In this document: one piece after another, positions 8,059-15,347 of the stretch
Position numbering within the stretch: position 1 is the stretch's first letter
Layout: every line of letters begins with the position of its first letter
Source of the DNA: Sulfuriferula multivorans
Lineage (GTDB): Bacteria; Pseudomonadota; Gammaproteobacteria; Burkholderiales; Thiobacillaceae
Direction: 5' to 3'
Assembly (NCBI GenBank): GCA_010365175.1
Contig: JAAFGW010000015.1
Span: 1 to 20,308, forward strand
DNA length: 20,308 bases
Program-made: the position numbers and the translations under genes
The notes under the pieces: model-generated
What the model was told of the DNA's origin: nothing
Seen by the model: the letters and a program-made list of their open reading frames with translations, nothing else
Databases searched by the model: none

Positions 8059-8616
8059 TCATTCGCCCTTCCATTTGATCGAGCAGCCCATGCTGGGAAC
8101 TTGTTCAGCCGGACCATGCTGAGATGTGGCTATTTGCTTCATGGCCTCAAACAGATCGCGGCGTACGCCCTCAGGTGCCGTGTCCTTGCGCGACTCATCA
8201 AAACGTCCGCGATACTGCAGTTCGAAATCCCGGTTGAAGCCAAAAAAATCCGGCGTACATACCGCACCGTAGGCCTTGGCCACCTGCTGGGTTTCGTCGA
8301 TCACATAGGGAAAAGGAAAGCCAAACTCCGTCGCCACTTTTTTCATGTTGTCGAAGGAATCCTCTGCGTATTCGCTCGGATCGTTCGACATCACGGCAAT
8401 TGCGTGAACCCCAAGTGCGTTCAACTCAACCATATCGCATACCAGGCGCGGGCGAATGGCTTTTACATACGGGCAATGGTTACAGATGAACATCACCAGC
8501 AAGCCGTTCGGCCCCATTGCATCACGCAGGGTCCATTGCTTGCCGTCGGTGCCCGGCAAACTGAAGTTGGGGGCCTTCCAGCCAAAATCGCATACGGGGG
8601 TAGTGAGGGAAACCAT
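8059..8616 (-). CDS. Thioredoxin-fold (AhpC/TSA-like) redox protein
   Basis: Seen: 185 residues, FGWKAPNFSLPGTDGK at the N-terminus as in AhpC/TSA-Redoxin proteins, then VMFICNHCPYVKA. The CxxC pair (CNHC) sits at the position of the thioredoxin active site, and HCPYVK is typical of a widespread bacterial subfamily of thioredoxin-like proteins. A late SMGCSIKWK adds a further conserved-looking Cys. No signal peptide is evident, so a cytoplasmic redox role is likely; the partner is unknown. GGAG lies about 9 nt before the ATG. It is the first gene of the unit with the methyltransferase and phosphatase. It starts 46 bp from a MITE-like element, with a TATTAT -10-like box in between. Confidence 0.9.
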   Translation of the reverse strand: MVSLTTPVCDFGWKAPNFSLPGTDGKQWTLRDAMGPNGLLVMFICNHCPYVKAIRPRLVCDMVELNALGVHAIAVMSNDPSEYAEDSFDNMKKVATEFGFPFPYVIDETQQVAKAYGAVCTPDFFGFNRDFELQYRGRFDESRKDTAPEGVRRDLFEAMKQIATSQHGPAEQVPSMGCSIKWKGE

Positions 8617-8649
8617 GGCGTGCTCCGCTGAATTTCAAGGTATCCCGGC

Positions 8650-8655
8650 ATAATA
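8650..8655 (-). promoter_or_regulatory. Candidate -10 box for the thioredoxin-like operon
   Basis: TATTAT on the minus strand (5 of 6 to consensus) lies 33 nt before the start codon. Any -35 box would fall in the left terminal repeat of the adjacent MITE-like element (TTTTTA at 16-nt spacing), which is a poor match. This is weak evidence. Confidence 0.3.
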
Positions 8656-8662
8656 GCAAGAT

Positions 8663-8842
8663 GGTCACCTCTAAAAATCCATATTTCATCCCAACTGCGG
8701 CGTTGCGGGAAAAATTTTATGCCCCCGGTTTGACCGGGGACGGTATCCCTTGCGGGCTTGCTGACATATCAGACATATGCGGCGCTGCGAAATTTTTCCC
8801 GCGCCTTGCATTTGGGCGAACTCTAAATTTTTAGAGGTGCCC
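8663..8842. mobile_element. MITE-like 180-bp element with terminal inverted repeats and flanking AGAT(G) repeats
   Basis: The left end reads GGTCACCTCTAAAAAT and the right end, reverse-complemented, GGGCACCTCTAAAAAT, which is 15 of 16 identical. The similarity resumes further in: CCCAA, TGC, GGCG and CGGGAAAAATTT occur in the same order on both inner arms, giving an imperfect inverted repeat of about 57 bp per arm. The centre holds a perfect hairpin, CCCCGG/CCGGGG at 8723-8739. The bases just outside are AGAT(G) at 8659-8663 and AGAT(G) at 8843-8847, as expected for a 4-5 bp target duplication. There is no open frame of note inside, so this would be a non-autonomous element. The family is not identified. 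A dispersed extragenic repeat or a structured RNA is the alternative. Confidence 0.7.
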
Positions 8843-8844
8843 AG

Positions 8845-9573
8845 ATGTCATCGCCGCGCTTTTATCTTGATCAACCGCTTGCCCTGGGCGCCCGCTTCAG
8901 CCTGCCGCCCGGGCCGGCTCGCCACGCTGCAAAAGCACTGCGGTTAACCGTCGACGACACAGTCACCCTTTTTAACGGCCAGGGTGGCGAGCATACCGCT
9001 CTTATCGAGCGTATCCAGAAAGACGAGGTTGCGGTCAGAATCACCGATTTTACCGACATCGAGCGCGAGTCGCGCTTGCGCGTCATGCTGGCGCAAGGGA
9101 TCTCGAGTGGCGAGCGGATGGATTACACCCTGCAAAAAGCCGTAGAACTTGGCGTGGTGTCGATCCAGCCGATTGCGACCAAACGCAGCGTGGTCAAACT
9201 AAGCGGTGAGCGTGCGGAGCGTCGTGTTGCACATTGGCAAGGTGTGGTCGCCAGTGCCTGTGAACAAAGCGGGCGCAACCAGGTACCCAAGGTGGCAGTA
9301 CCGCAAACACTCGCTGCCTGGTTAGGGCATCACACAGCGGGACGCCTGTTATTTTTATCGCCACTGGCCGACACGCGACTGGCCGACTTGCCGTCACCCA
9401 CAGGAATCGACTGTCTGGTGGTCGGCCCCGAAGGCGGCTTCGAGGCCGATGAGATCGCGACGCTGCATGCAGCAGAGGCCATACCCGTTTGTCTCGGCCC
9501 ACGCGTGCTACGTACCGAGACGGCAGCACTGGCTGCGTTGGCCGCAATGCAAACCCTGTGGGGCGATTTCTGA
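8845..9573 (+). CDS. rsmE: 16S rRNA m3U1498 methyltransferase RsmE
   Basis: RsmE is a SPOUT-class methyltransferase that methylates N3 of U1498 in the decoding region of 16S rRNA, using SAM. Seen: 242 residues opening MSSPRFYLDQPL, with an N-terminal PUA-like domain to about residue 70. The hallmark motifs are QGISSGERMDYTLQKAVELG, ASACEQSGRNQVP, VVGPEGGFEADEI and LGPRVLRTETAALAALA; the last two form the trefoil-knot SAM site. Length matches the family. The start codon lies two bases beyond the end of the MITE-like element, and the upstream AGAGGTG that could serve as Shine-Dalgarno is the element's right terminal repeat. The gene is followed by a strong palindromic terminator. Confidence 0.95.
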   Translation: MSSPRFYLDQPLALGARFSLPPGPARHAAKALRLTVDDTVTLFNGQGGEHTALIERIQKDEVAVRITDFTDIERESRLRVMLAQGISSGERMDYTLQKAVELGVVSIQPIATKRSVVKLSGERAERRVAHWQGVVASACEQSGRNQVPKVAVPQTLAAWLGHHTAGRLLFLSPLADTRLADLPSPTGIDCLVVGPEGGFEADEIATLHAAEAIPVCLGPRVLRTETAALAALAAMQTLWGDF

Positions 9574-9598
9574 TTCACGACACGAGGCCAGCAACGGG

Positions 9599-9632
9599 CG
9601 TAAAAAAACGGGCCGCGGCCCGTTTTTTTACG
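9599..9632. terminator. Bidirectional intrinsic terminator between rsmE and the dsrE-like gene
   Basis: This is a perfect 34-bp palindrome. A GC core (ACGGGCCGCGGCCCGT) is flanked by seven As on one side and seven Ts on the other, so on either strand the stem is followed by a U-run. It sits between convergent genes, 26 nt after the rsmE stop and 11 nt from the end of the dsrE-like gene. Confidence 0.95.
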
Positions 9633-9642
9633 TTCGCCTCAA

Positions 9643-10080
9643 TTACGGGCGAATGTAAGCATATCCATCCATTTGACGGTCCATGATTTCCACTACACCC
9701 GACGGAACGTAACCAATGCTGGAATTCATGTCATCCTTGGTCAGCTTCTGACCACGCATGGTGTTTTGACAAGCCACAATCTTGATCCCCGAATCGGCCA
9801 TTTCGCTGATACGGCTGGTTACGACGGAGTCGGCTTTCAGCATGCCGATGCCCGGACCATAAGCCACGATTTCGATCACGGCATCCTTCAGGTCTTTCTG
9901 GACGTTTTTGGTGTTATTCAGCGCCAGGTTCCAGTAAGCCGGATCGCTGTCGCTAACCTGAATCACCACTTTCGGCGTAACCGCGGCGTCACGTGCAACC
10001 GCGGTTGTCGGCAGCGCGATTGCGCCCAAAACCATAGCGCCACCCAAAACTGCGCCCATAAGCTTGTTCATGAATTTCAT
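9643..10080 (-). CDS. Secreted DsrE-family protein
   Basis: Seen: 145 residues with a clear Sec signal peptide (MKFMNKLMGAVLGGAMVLGA, probable cleavage after TTAVA near residue 29). A DsrE-like alpha/beta domain follows: KVVIQVSDSDPAYWNLALNN at its start, IEIVAYGPGIGML in the middle, and IKIVACQNTMRG, which carries the only Cys, at the position of the conserved Cys of DsrE/DsrF-like proteins. Known family members move sulfur or take part in sulfur oxidation and reduction in the cytoplasm; the role of exported single-Cys versions is not established. AGGAG lies 8 nt before the ATG. The gene stands alone, convergent with rsmE and divergent from argA, so its neighbours give no functional hint. 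Confidence 0.85.
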   Translation of the reverse strand: MKFMNKLMGAVLGGAMVLGAIALPTTAVARDAAVTPKVVIQVSDSDPAYWNLALNNTKNVQKDLKDAVIEIVAYGPGIGMLKADSVVTSRISEMADSGIKIVACQNTMRGQKLTKDDMNSSIGYVPSGVVEIMDRQMDGYAYIRP

Positions 10081-10123
10081 TATTAAGTCTCCTTCAGGTT
10101 GGTGGAAAACGGATAAGCAATTT

Positions 10124-10157
10124 CTTTAAAGTTCGATAAACAGCCGGTGCTTTAAAG
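10124..10157. promoter_or_regulatory. Paired CTTTAAAG palindromes upstream of the dsrE-like gene
   Basis: Two perfect 8-bp palindromes CTTTAAAG (10124-10131 and 10150-10157) lie 26 bp apart, start to start, in the spacer between the divergent dsrE-like gene and argA. The spacing is about two and a half helical turns. They could be operator half-sites, but AT-rich 8-mers recur by chance. Confidence 0.25.
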
Positions 10158-10265
10158 TCGTGCCTATGATAATTCGAATATCAAGCTGGCAATACATTAA
10201 GGATTGACTTGCGGAAGTGAGACGTGCCACCCATTCTATTTATTCCAGGTTTTTATCATTCGTCT

Positions 10266-10288
10266 TGCAGGCACCCTGCATAGCAGGG
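10266..10288 (+). promoter_or_regulatory. Mutually exclusive hairpins in the putative argA leader
   Basis: TGCAGG (10266-10271) can pair with CCTGCA (10275-10280), or CCCTGC (10274-10279) can pair with GCAGGG (10283-10288). The two stems share the middle segment and cannot form together. The second is followed by GGG then TTTT. This lies about 60 nt before the argA start. It could be an attenuator-like switch if transcription begins upstream, but the stems are short and no promoter or ligand is identified. Confidence 0.35.
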
Positions 10289-10349
10289 GGGTTTTCGGTA
10301 TCCTTACATATTAACAATCCCATAAACCTGCCCAGATCAGGACACTCCA

Positions 10350-11678
10350 TTGAAAGACAACAACGATTTCGTTCACTGGTTCCGCTCCGCTGCTCCTTAC
10401 ATTCATGGCTTCCGTGGCAAAACATTCGTCATTGCCTTCGGCGGTGAACTGGTGGCCGACAATGGCTTTGTGCAGCTGGCGCATGATGTCAATCTACTCA
10501 ACAGCCTGGGTGTGCGGCTGGTGCTGATACACGGCGTGCGGCCGCAAGTTGAAGCGCGGCTGACCGAGAATGGCACGGCGATCCGGTACGTAGGGGGACT
10601 GCGCGTAACTGACGATGCAGCGCTTGCCTGTGTCAAAGAAGCTGCCGGAACGGTACGCGTCGAAATAGAAGCCTTGTTGTCACTGGGGCTGGCCAACACG
10701 CCCATGGCCGGCGCCAGCATCCGGGTGGCGTCCGGTAATTTTGTGACAGCGCAGCCTTTGGGCGTACGCGAGGGCGTGGACTTGCTTCACACCGGCGAGG
10801 TGCGCAAGATCGACGCAGTAGCGATCCGGCGGCGTCTCGACCAACACGACATCGTGCTGCTATCCCCTATCGGCTACTCTCCAACCGGCGAAATTTTCAA
10901 CCTCAGTCTGGAAGATGTGGCAACGCAAGCCGCAGTCGAACTGGCCGCAGACAAATTGATTTTCCTGATGGACACTGAAGGCGTGCCTGACAAAGGACGC
11001 AAGATTCATAACGCCCTCACTGTCAACGAGGCGCGCAAGGTGCTCGAAAAGGCCGGCCAGAGCAAGGCGCGCAAGCTGCCCGAAGATGTGGCCTACTACC
11101 TGCCCTGCGCGATTACTGCCTGCACGCAGGGGGTCAAACGCGCGCATCTCATCAGCCGCCACCGCGATGGTGCCCTACTGTCCGAACTCTTTACCCGTGA
11201 AGGGGTGGGCACACTCATCACACCCGCGCCACTGGAAACCCTGCGCGCAGCCACCATCAACGACGTCGGTGGCATTCTCGGCCTGATCGAACCGCTTGAA
11301 CGCGAGGGTATTCTGGTACGGCGTTCGCGCGAGTTGCTGGAAATGGAAATTGAACGCTTCCTGGTGCTGGAATCCGACGGGGTCATTGCCGGTTGCGCAG
11401 CGCTCTACCCTTTTCCTGAAGAGCATGCAGCCGAGCTGGCCTGTCTCGCCGTATCTGAAGAGTTCCGCGGCCAGGGTTTTGGCGATCTGCTGCTGGAAGA
11501 GGCCGAAAAAAATGGCAAAAAGCTCGGGTTCAAACAATTATTTGTACTGACCACGCGCACTGAACATTGGTTCGAAGAACGCGGCTTTGTTGACAGCAGC
11601 CTGAACAATCTACCCAAGAGCAAACAGGCGCTATACAACTACAACCGCAAATCCAAAGTGCTGCAAAAATCACTATGA
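10350..11678 (+). CDS. argA: N-acetylglutamate synthase (amino-acid N-acetyltransferase)
   Basis: ArgA makes N-acetylglutamate from glutamate and acetyl-CoA, the first step of arginine biosynthesis. Seen: 442 residues, the usual length of the two-domain enzyme. The amino-acid-kinase-like domain (about 1-285) has FVIAFGGELV, LVLIHGVRPQVEARL, the Gly-rich GLANTPMAGASIRVASGN and IVLLSPIGYSPTGEIFNL; this domain normally holds the arginine feedback site. The GNAT domain (about 295-442) has AACLAVS-type beta-4 (CLAVSEEF) and RGQGFGDLLLEEAEK, the acetyl-CoA loop, then WFEERGFV. The start is TTG at 10350, supported by AGGA about 9 nt upstream and by the family N-terminus. Only 15 nt separate it from the next gene, so it probably shares an mRNA with the sensory pair. 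Confidence 0.95.
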   Translation: MKDNNDFVHWFRSAAPYIHGFRGKTFVIAFGGELVADNGFVQLAHDVNLLNSLGVRLVLIHGVRPQVEARLTENGTAIRYVGGLRVTDDAALACVKEAAGTVRVEIEALLSLGLANTPMAGASIRVASGNFVTAQPLGVREGVDLLHTGEVRKIDAVAIRRRLDQHDIVLLSPIGYSPTGEIFNLSLEDVATQAAVELAADKLIFLMDTEGVPDKGRKIHNALTVNEARKVLEKAGQSKARKLPEDVAYYLPCAITACTQGVKRAHLISRHRDGALLSELFTREGVGTLITPAPLETLRAATINDVGGILGLIEPLEREGILVRRSRELLEMEIERFLVLESDGVIAGCAALYPFPEEHAAELACLAVSEEFRGQGFGDLLLEEAEKNGKKLGFKQLFVLTTRTEHWFEERGFVDSSLNNLPKSKQALYNYNRKSKVLQKSL

Positions 11679-11693
11679 CCGGAGCGCTCGGTT

Positions 11694-12548
11694 TTGCGCT
11701 TGTTTAATTTCCGCTTTCATACGCTGGCGCTGCTCCTGTTGTACCTGATGGGACTGCGCACAGGCTGGGCGGATGACCCCCGCCCACTGGTGCTGGGCGT
11801 TTTCCCTTATGTCACGGCCCGACAAATCGTGGAAATCTATCATCCAGTGGCCAAGGCTTTGGAAATAAAGCTGCAGCGCCGCGTACGCCTCTTCACCGCG
11901 CGCGACTTCACCGCCTTTGCCGAACGTACCCGCAAGGGCGAATACGACATTCTGCTTACGGCACCGCATCTGGTCTGGCTGGCACGACAGGAGGTGGGAT
12001 ACCTGCCCCTACTGAAGTATGACCTGTCGATTTACGGCCTGCTGGTAGTCAAGTCCGATTCGCCGTTTAAGGATTTGGAAGATTTACGCGGCCGCACCAT
12101 CGCTACGCCTGATTCCATTTCGTTGGTGGCTTTAGCCGGAAAGGCTGAAATGGCTGCACGTGGACTCAGAGACAAGATCGATTACGCGTCGAAAGATGCG
12201 ACTACTCACATCAACGCTGCGATGCAAGTCATCAATGGGCGTGTCGACGGTGCCATGCTGGCACAGCAAACCTACAACCTGATGCGCCCCGAGCTGCGCC
12301 AGCAATTGCGGGTTCTGGCTGGAACGCCCCCATTACCCAGTTTGATGTACCTCACCCACCCACGTTTGCCCATTACCGAGGTGCAGTCAATTCGCACAGC
12401 GCTGCTGGATTTTTCTGCCTCTCCCGATGAGCAGGCACGCAAACACTATAGCGCCAATGGCGCCATTGAGCCGATCGATGATGCGATGTTTCCAGCCATC
12501 CGTCCCTATGCATTGTCGGCGCAAGAAATGTTGCGACAAACAAAATGA
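11694..12548 (+). CDS. Periplasmic PhnD-type substrate-binding protein, likely sensory partner
   Basis: Seen: 284 residues. A signal peptide (hydrophobic TLALLLLYLMGL, probable cleavage after TGWA near residue 26) is followed by a phosphonate/phosphite-binding-like fold: LVLGVFPYVTARQIVEIYHP, a segment around residues 80-95 with YDILLTAPHLVWLA, then LLVVKSDSPFKDLEDLRGRT and a late MYLTHPRLP. This order is typical of PhnD-like proteins (PF12974). No permease or ATPase gene is near, which argues against transport. The gene overlaps the following GGDEF-EAL gene by ATGA, and its family also supplies periplasmic sensor domains such as that of TtrS. The inferred role is to present a ligand to the membrane sensor. 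The start is TTG at 11694 with GGAG about 10 nt upstream. The ligand is unknown. Confidence 0.85.
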   Translation: MRLFNFRFHTLALLLLYLMGLRTGWADDPRPLVLGVFPYVTARQIVEIYHPVAKALEIKLQRRVRLFTARDFTAFAERTRKGEYDILLTAPHLVWLARQEVGYLPLLKYDLSIYGLLVVKSDSPFKDLEDLRGRTIATPDSISLVALAGKAEMAARGLRDKIDYASKDATTHINAAMQVINGRVDGAMLAQQTYNLMRPELRQQLRVLAGTPPLPSLMYLTHPRLPITEVQSIRTALLDFSASPDEQARKHYSANGAIEPIDDAMFPAIRPYALSAQEMLRQTK

Positions 12549-15322
12549 AAGACTGGCTCGATCGGCTCTCACTTCGCTACAAGCTCACCCTCGCCGCGCT
12601 CGCGGTAGAGGTCGTCATGCTCAGCCTCCTGATTGGATACGGCATGCAGTTCACCAACCAGGCATTGCAGCAACAGGCTGATCAGCGTGTACATGAAATT
12701 GCCGATACGCTGGCTGTCGCGCTGCTGGCCCCCTTGTCACAGCAGGATGACGCCAGCGTACGCGACATCATTGAGTCGGTGCGGCGCAACAGCAGCCTGG
12801 AGAAAATCGAGGTCCGAGACAACAGCCGTCGCATCGTGCACCAGTCAGGTAGCGACATTGCCCGCGACCCATCCGACTTCAGCATAACCCGTCCGATCGA
12901 GTTGTCTGGCCAACACTACGGTGAGGCCACCCTGGTCTTGTCAGGTGACTTTATTCAGGCAGCGCGCACGCTGTATCTGCAGCAAAGTCTGTTGATTGCC
13001 GGCGCAGCCTTGATCCTGACCGCCCTCTTGCTGACGCTGTCAGTCGGCAGGCTGACGAGTCGTTTTGAAGCCCTCACCCATGCCAGCAAACGCATGGAAC
13101 AGGGTGACCTGGACGTGCTCATTGCGGGCGAAGGAAAAGACGAACTGGGCCAACTGGTCCGAACCTTTAACCGGATGGCCGAATCAGTCCGCTTCAGCGT
13201 TGAACGTGCTCACGATAACGAGGCGCGCTTTCACGCCATCGCCGACTACACGCATGATCTGGAATTCTGGCTGTCGCCCGAAGGCAAGCTGTTATGGGTC
13301 AACCCATCTGTCGAGCGCATGCTGGGATACACCGTTGGCGAATGCATGCTGCAACAAAATTTTCCATTAGACCTCATCCACCCAGAAGGCAGAGCCGAAG
13401 CTGACTTCATCCTGCGCCAGGCATTGCGCGGTTCGTCCGGGCAAGGCTATGCCCTCCGTATTTGCCGCAAAGACGGAGGGCATTTCTGGGCCTTGGCAAA
13501 CTGGCAACCGATTAAAGATCATAACGAGAACTATCAAGGCATCCGCGCCAGCATCCACAGCATCGATGACCTGAAATCCACCGAGGCCAACCTGCGTCAG
13601 GCCATCAACGAACTTCGTATATCGGAAACCCTGCAGGGAAAATACCTGGAGGAAACCGAACAGGAGCGTGCCCGTCTGGTCTCGCTGTTGTCGGCGATGA
13701 ACCTGGGCATTCTGTTTGTTGCCACAGATGGCCTCGTGCTCTACAACAACCCCTCGTTCAGCCGCATGTGGATGATCGACGAAAATCAAAACCTGATCGG
13801 GCAACCTGCGCGAGAAGTCCTGGCCCAGTCGACCTCTTCGTTGGCCCGTCCCGACCAGTTTTCCAAGCATTTGATGTCCGTACTGGAAACCCGGGAGCTG
13901 TCCGACAGCTTCGAAATCCAGATGACCGATGGACGCGTCATCACCGAACTCGATTACCCGGTGCGTGACCGCGAAGGCCGCTTTACCGGCCATTTGTGGA
14001 TTTACGAAGACATCACCCGCGAACGCCAAACCGCAGAGCAACTGGTGTATCTGGCCGAACGTGATGCACTGACCGGGTTATACAACCGCCATCGATTCCA
14101 GCAGGAACTGGCGCGCACCATGCTGGAGAGTGACCGTCATCAAATGAAGTGCGCGGTGATGTTTTTCGATCTCGACGAATTCAAGACCATCAATGACACC
14201 TACGGCCATCGTGCCGGCGATGCACTGCTGATCCGGGTGGCCGGTGAGGTGGGGGCACTGGTTCGCCGCAACGAGGTGCTGGCACGCCTGGGGGGCGATG
14301 AATTCGCCCTGCTCTTGCCCGGCGTTCACGGTAACGAAGCCGAAGCGTTGGCCGACCGCGTAGTGCGCGCCGTGGCACAGATTCCGTTTCGTTTTGAGGG
14401 GCAAAGCCTGCGTGCCACCACCAGCCTGGGTATTGCCTATTACCCGGAGCATGCCATTGATGCCGATGACCTGGTCGCACGCGCTGACATCGCCATGTAT
14501 CAGGCCAAGGACTCCGGCAAGAATACCTGGCGCGTTTTCCGCTCGAACCTTGCTGCCGACACTGAAATGCGCAGCCGGCTGTCGTGGGGGGAGCGCATCA
14601 GCAATGCCCTGGACAGAGGTTTGTTCGAGTTACATTTTCAGGGGGTATACCGGTCGGAAGACTGCGCGCTTTCCCATCTGGAAGCGCTGATCCGGATGAG
14701 CGATGAACGTAATCCCGCAGAACTCATCATGCCCGGGCATTTCATTCCGCCTGCTGAAAAAAGCGGCCGCATTCTAGATATCGATCGCTGGGTCATCCGA
14801 GAAGTGGTTAACAAACTGTCCAAATATCCGGATATCCCTTCCATCGCGATCAATATATCGGGGCGCTCTCTGTCCGAGCCCAGTTTGCCTCAGTACATTG
14901 GTGACGCCATACGCGATGGCGGCGTCAAGCCCAACCGGCTGATCGTTGAAATCACCGAAACGGCCGCCGTTTCCGATCTTCATGATGCGCAGCGCATGAT
15001 CGAAGCGCTCCGCCAACTGGGTTGCGGAATATGCCTTGATGACTTTGGCGTCGGCTTCGCGTCATTCGCTTATCTCAAACACCTGCATGTCGATACGATC
15101 AAGATTGATGGCATTTTCATTCATGATCTTGCCAACGATCACGACAACCAGATATTCGTGCAAGCGATGGTCAGTGTTGCGCTCGGATTAGGGAAATCAG
15201 TGGTGGCGGAATACGTTGAAGATGGAAAAACGCTAACCCTGCTGCGCCGGTTCGGCGTTGATCTAGTGCAGGGCTATTACCTCGATCGCCCGACGCTCAA
15301 TCATCCAGCGCTTAACTCTTGA
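12545..15322 (+). CDS. Membrane HAMP-PAS-PAS-GGDEF-EAL cyclic-di-GMP signalling protein
   Basis: Seen: 925 residues. The order is TM1 about 13-35, a periplasmic domain about 36-145, TM2 about 147-168, HAMP about 169-222, PAS about 225-345, a helical linker with TEQERARLVSLL, PAS about 380-495, GGDEF about 503-665 and EAL about 683-920. The cyclase motif is intact (RLGGDEF, 581-587), but the inhibitory I-site position reads RRNE (574-577) instead of RxxD. EAL catalytic positions look complete: Gln699, Glu713 of EALIR, Asn770, Glu802, Asp832-Asp833, Lys853, Glu889, Gln909. Both cyclase and phosphodiesterase activity are therefore possible. The ATGA overlap with the PhnD-like gene suggests coupled translation and a shared complex at the inner membrane. 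The output target is unknown. Confidence 0.93.
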   Translation: MKDWLDRLSLRYKLTLAALAVEVVMLSLLIGYGMQFTNQALQQQADQRVHEIADTLAVALLAPLSQQDDASVRDIIESVRRNSSLEKIEVRDNSRRIVHQSGSDIARDPSDFSITRPIELSGQHYGEATLVLSGDFIQAARTLYLQQSLLIAGAALILTALLLTLSVGRLTSRFEALTHASKRMEQGDLDVLIAGEGKDELGQLVRTFNRMAESVRFSVERAHDNEARFHAIADYTHDLEFWLSPEGKLLWVNPSVERMLGYTVGECMLQQNFPLDLIHPEGRAEADFILRQALRGSSGQGYALRICRKDGGHFWALANWQPIKDHNENYQGIRASIHSIDDLKSTEANLRQAINELRISETLQGKYLEETEQERARLVSLLSAMNLGILFVATDGLVLYNNPSFSRMWMIDENQNLIGQPAREVLAQSTSSLARPDQFSKHLMSVLETRELSDSFEIQMTDGRVITELDYPVRDREGRFTGHLWIYEDITRERQTAEQLVYLAERDALTGLYNRHRFQQELARTMLESDRHQMKCAVMFFDLDEFKTINDTYGHRAGDALLIRVAGEVGALVRRNEVLARLGGDEFALLLPGVHGNEAEALADRVVRAVAQIPFRFEGQSLRATTSLGIAYYPEHAIDADDLVARADIAMYQAKDSGKNTWRVFRSNLAADTEMRSRLSWGERISNALDRGLFELHFQGVYRSEDCALSHLEALIRMSDERNPAELIMPGHFIPPAEKSGRILDIDRWVIREVVNKLSKYPDIPSIAINISGRSLSEPSLPQYIGDAIRDGGVKPNRLIVEITETAAVSDLHDAQRMIEALRQLGCGICLDDFGVGFASFAYLKHLHVDTIKIDGIFIHDLANDHDNQIFVQAMVSVALGLGKSVVAEYVEDGKTLTLLRRFGVDLVQGYYLDRPTLNHPALNS

Positions 15323-15347
15323 GCTAGATTTCATTGATTCGGAATAA

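Noticed and set aside
11675..11707. A 10-codon frame overlapping the argA stop (MTGALGFALV)
   Set aside because: Too short and out of frame with the PhnD-like gene; likely chance.
12747..15322. The possibility that the EAL domain is degenerate because DDFGTGY reads DDFGVGF
   Set aside because: All metal, general-base and substrate positions appear present, and this variant is compatible with active EAL domains.
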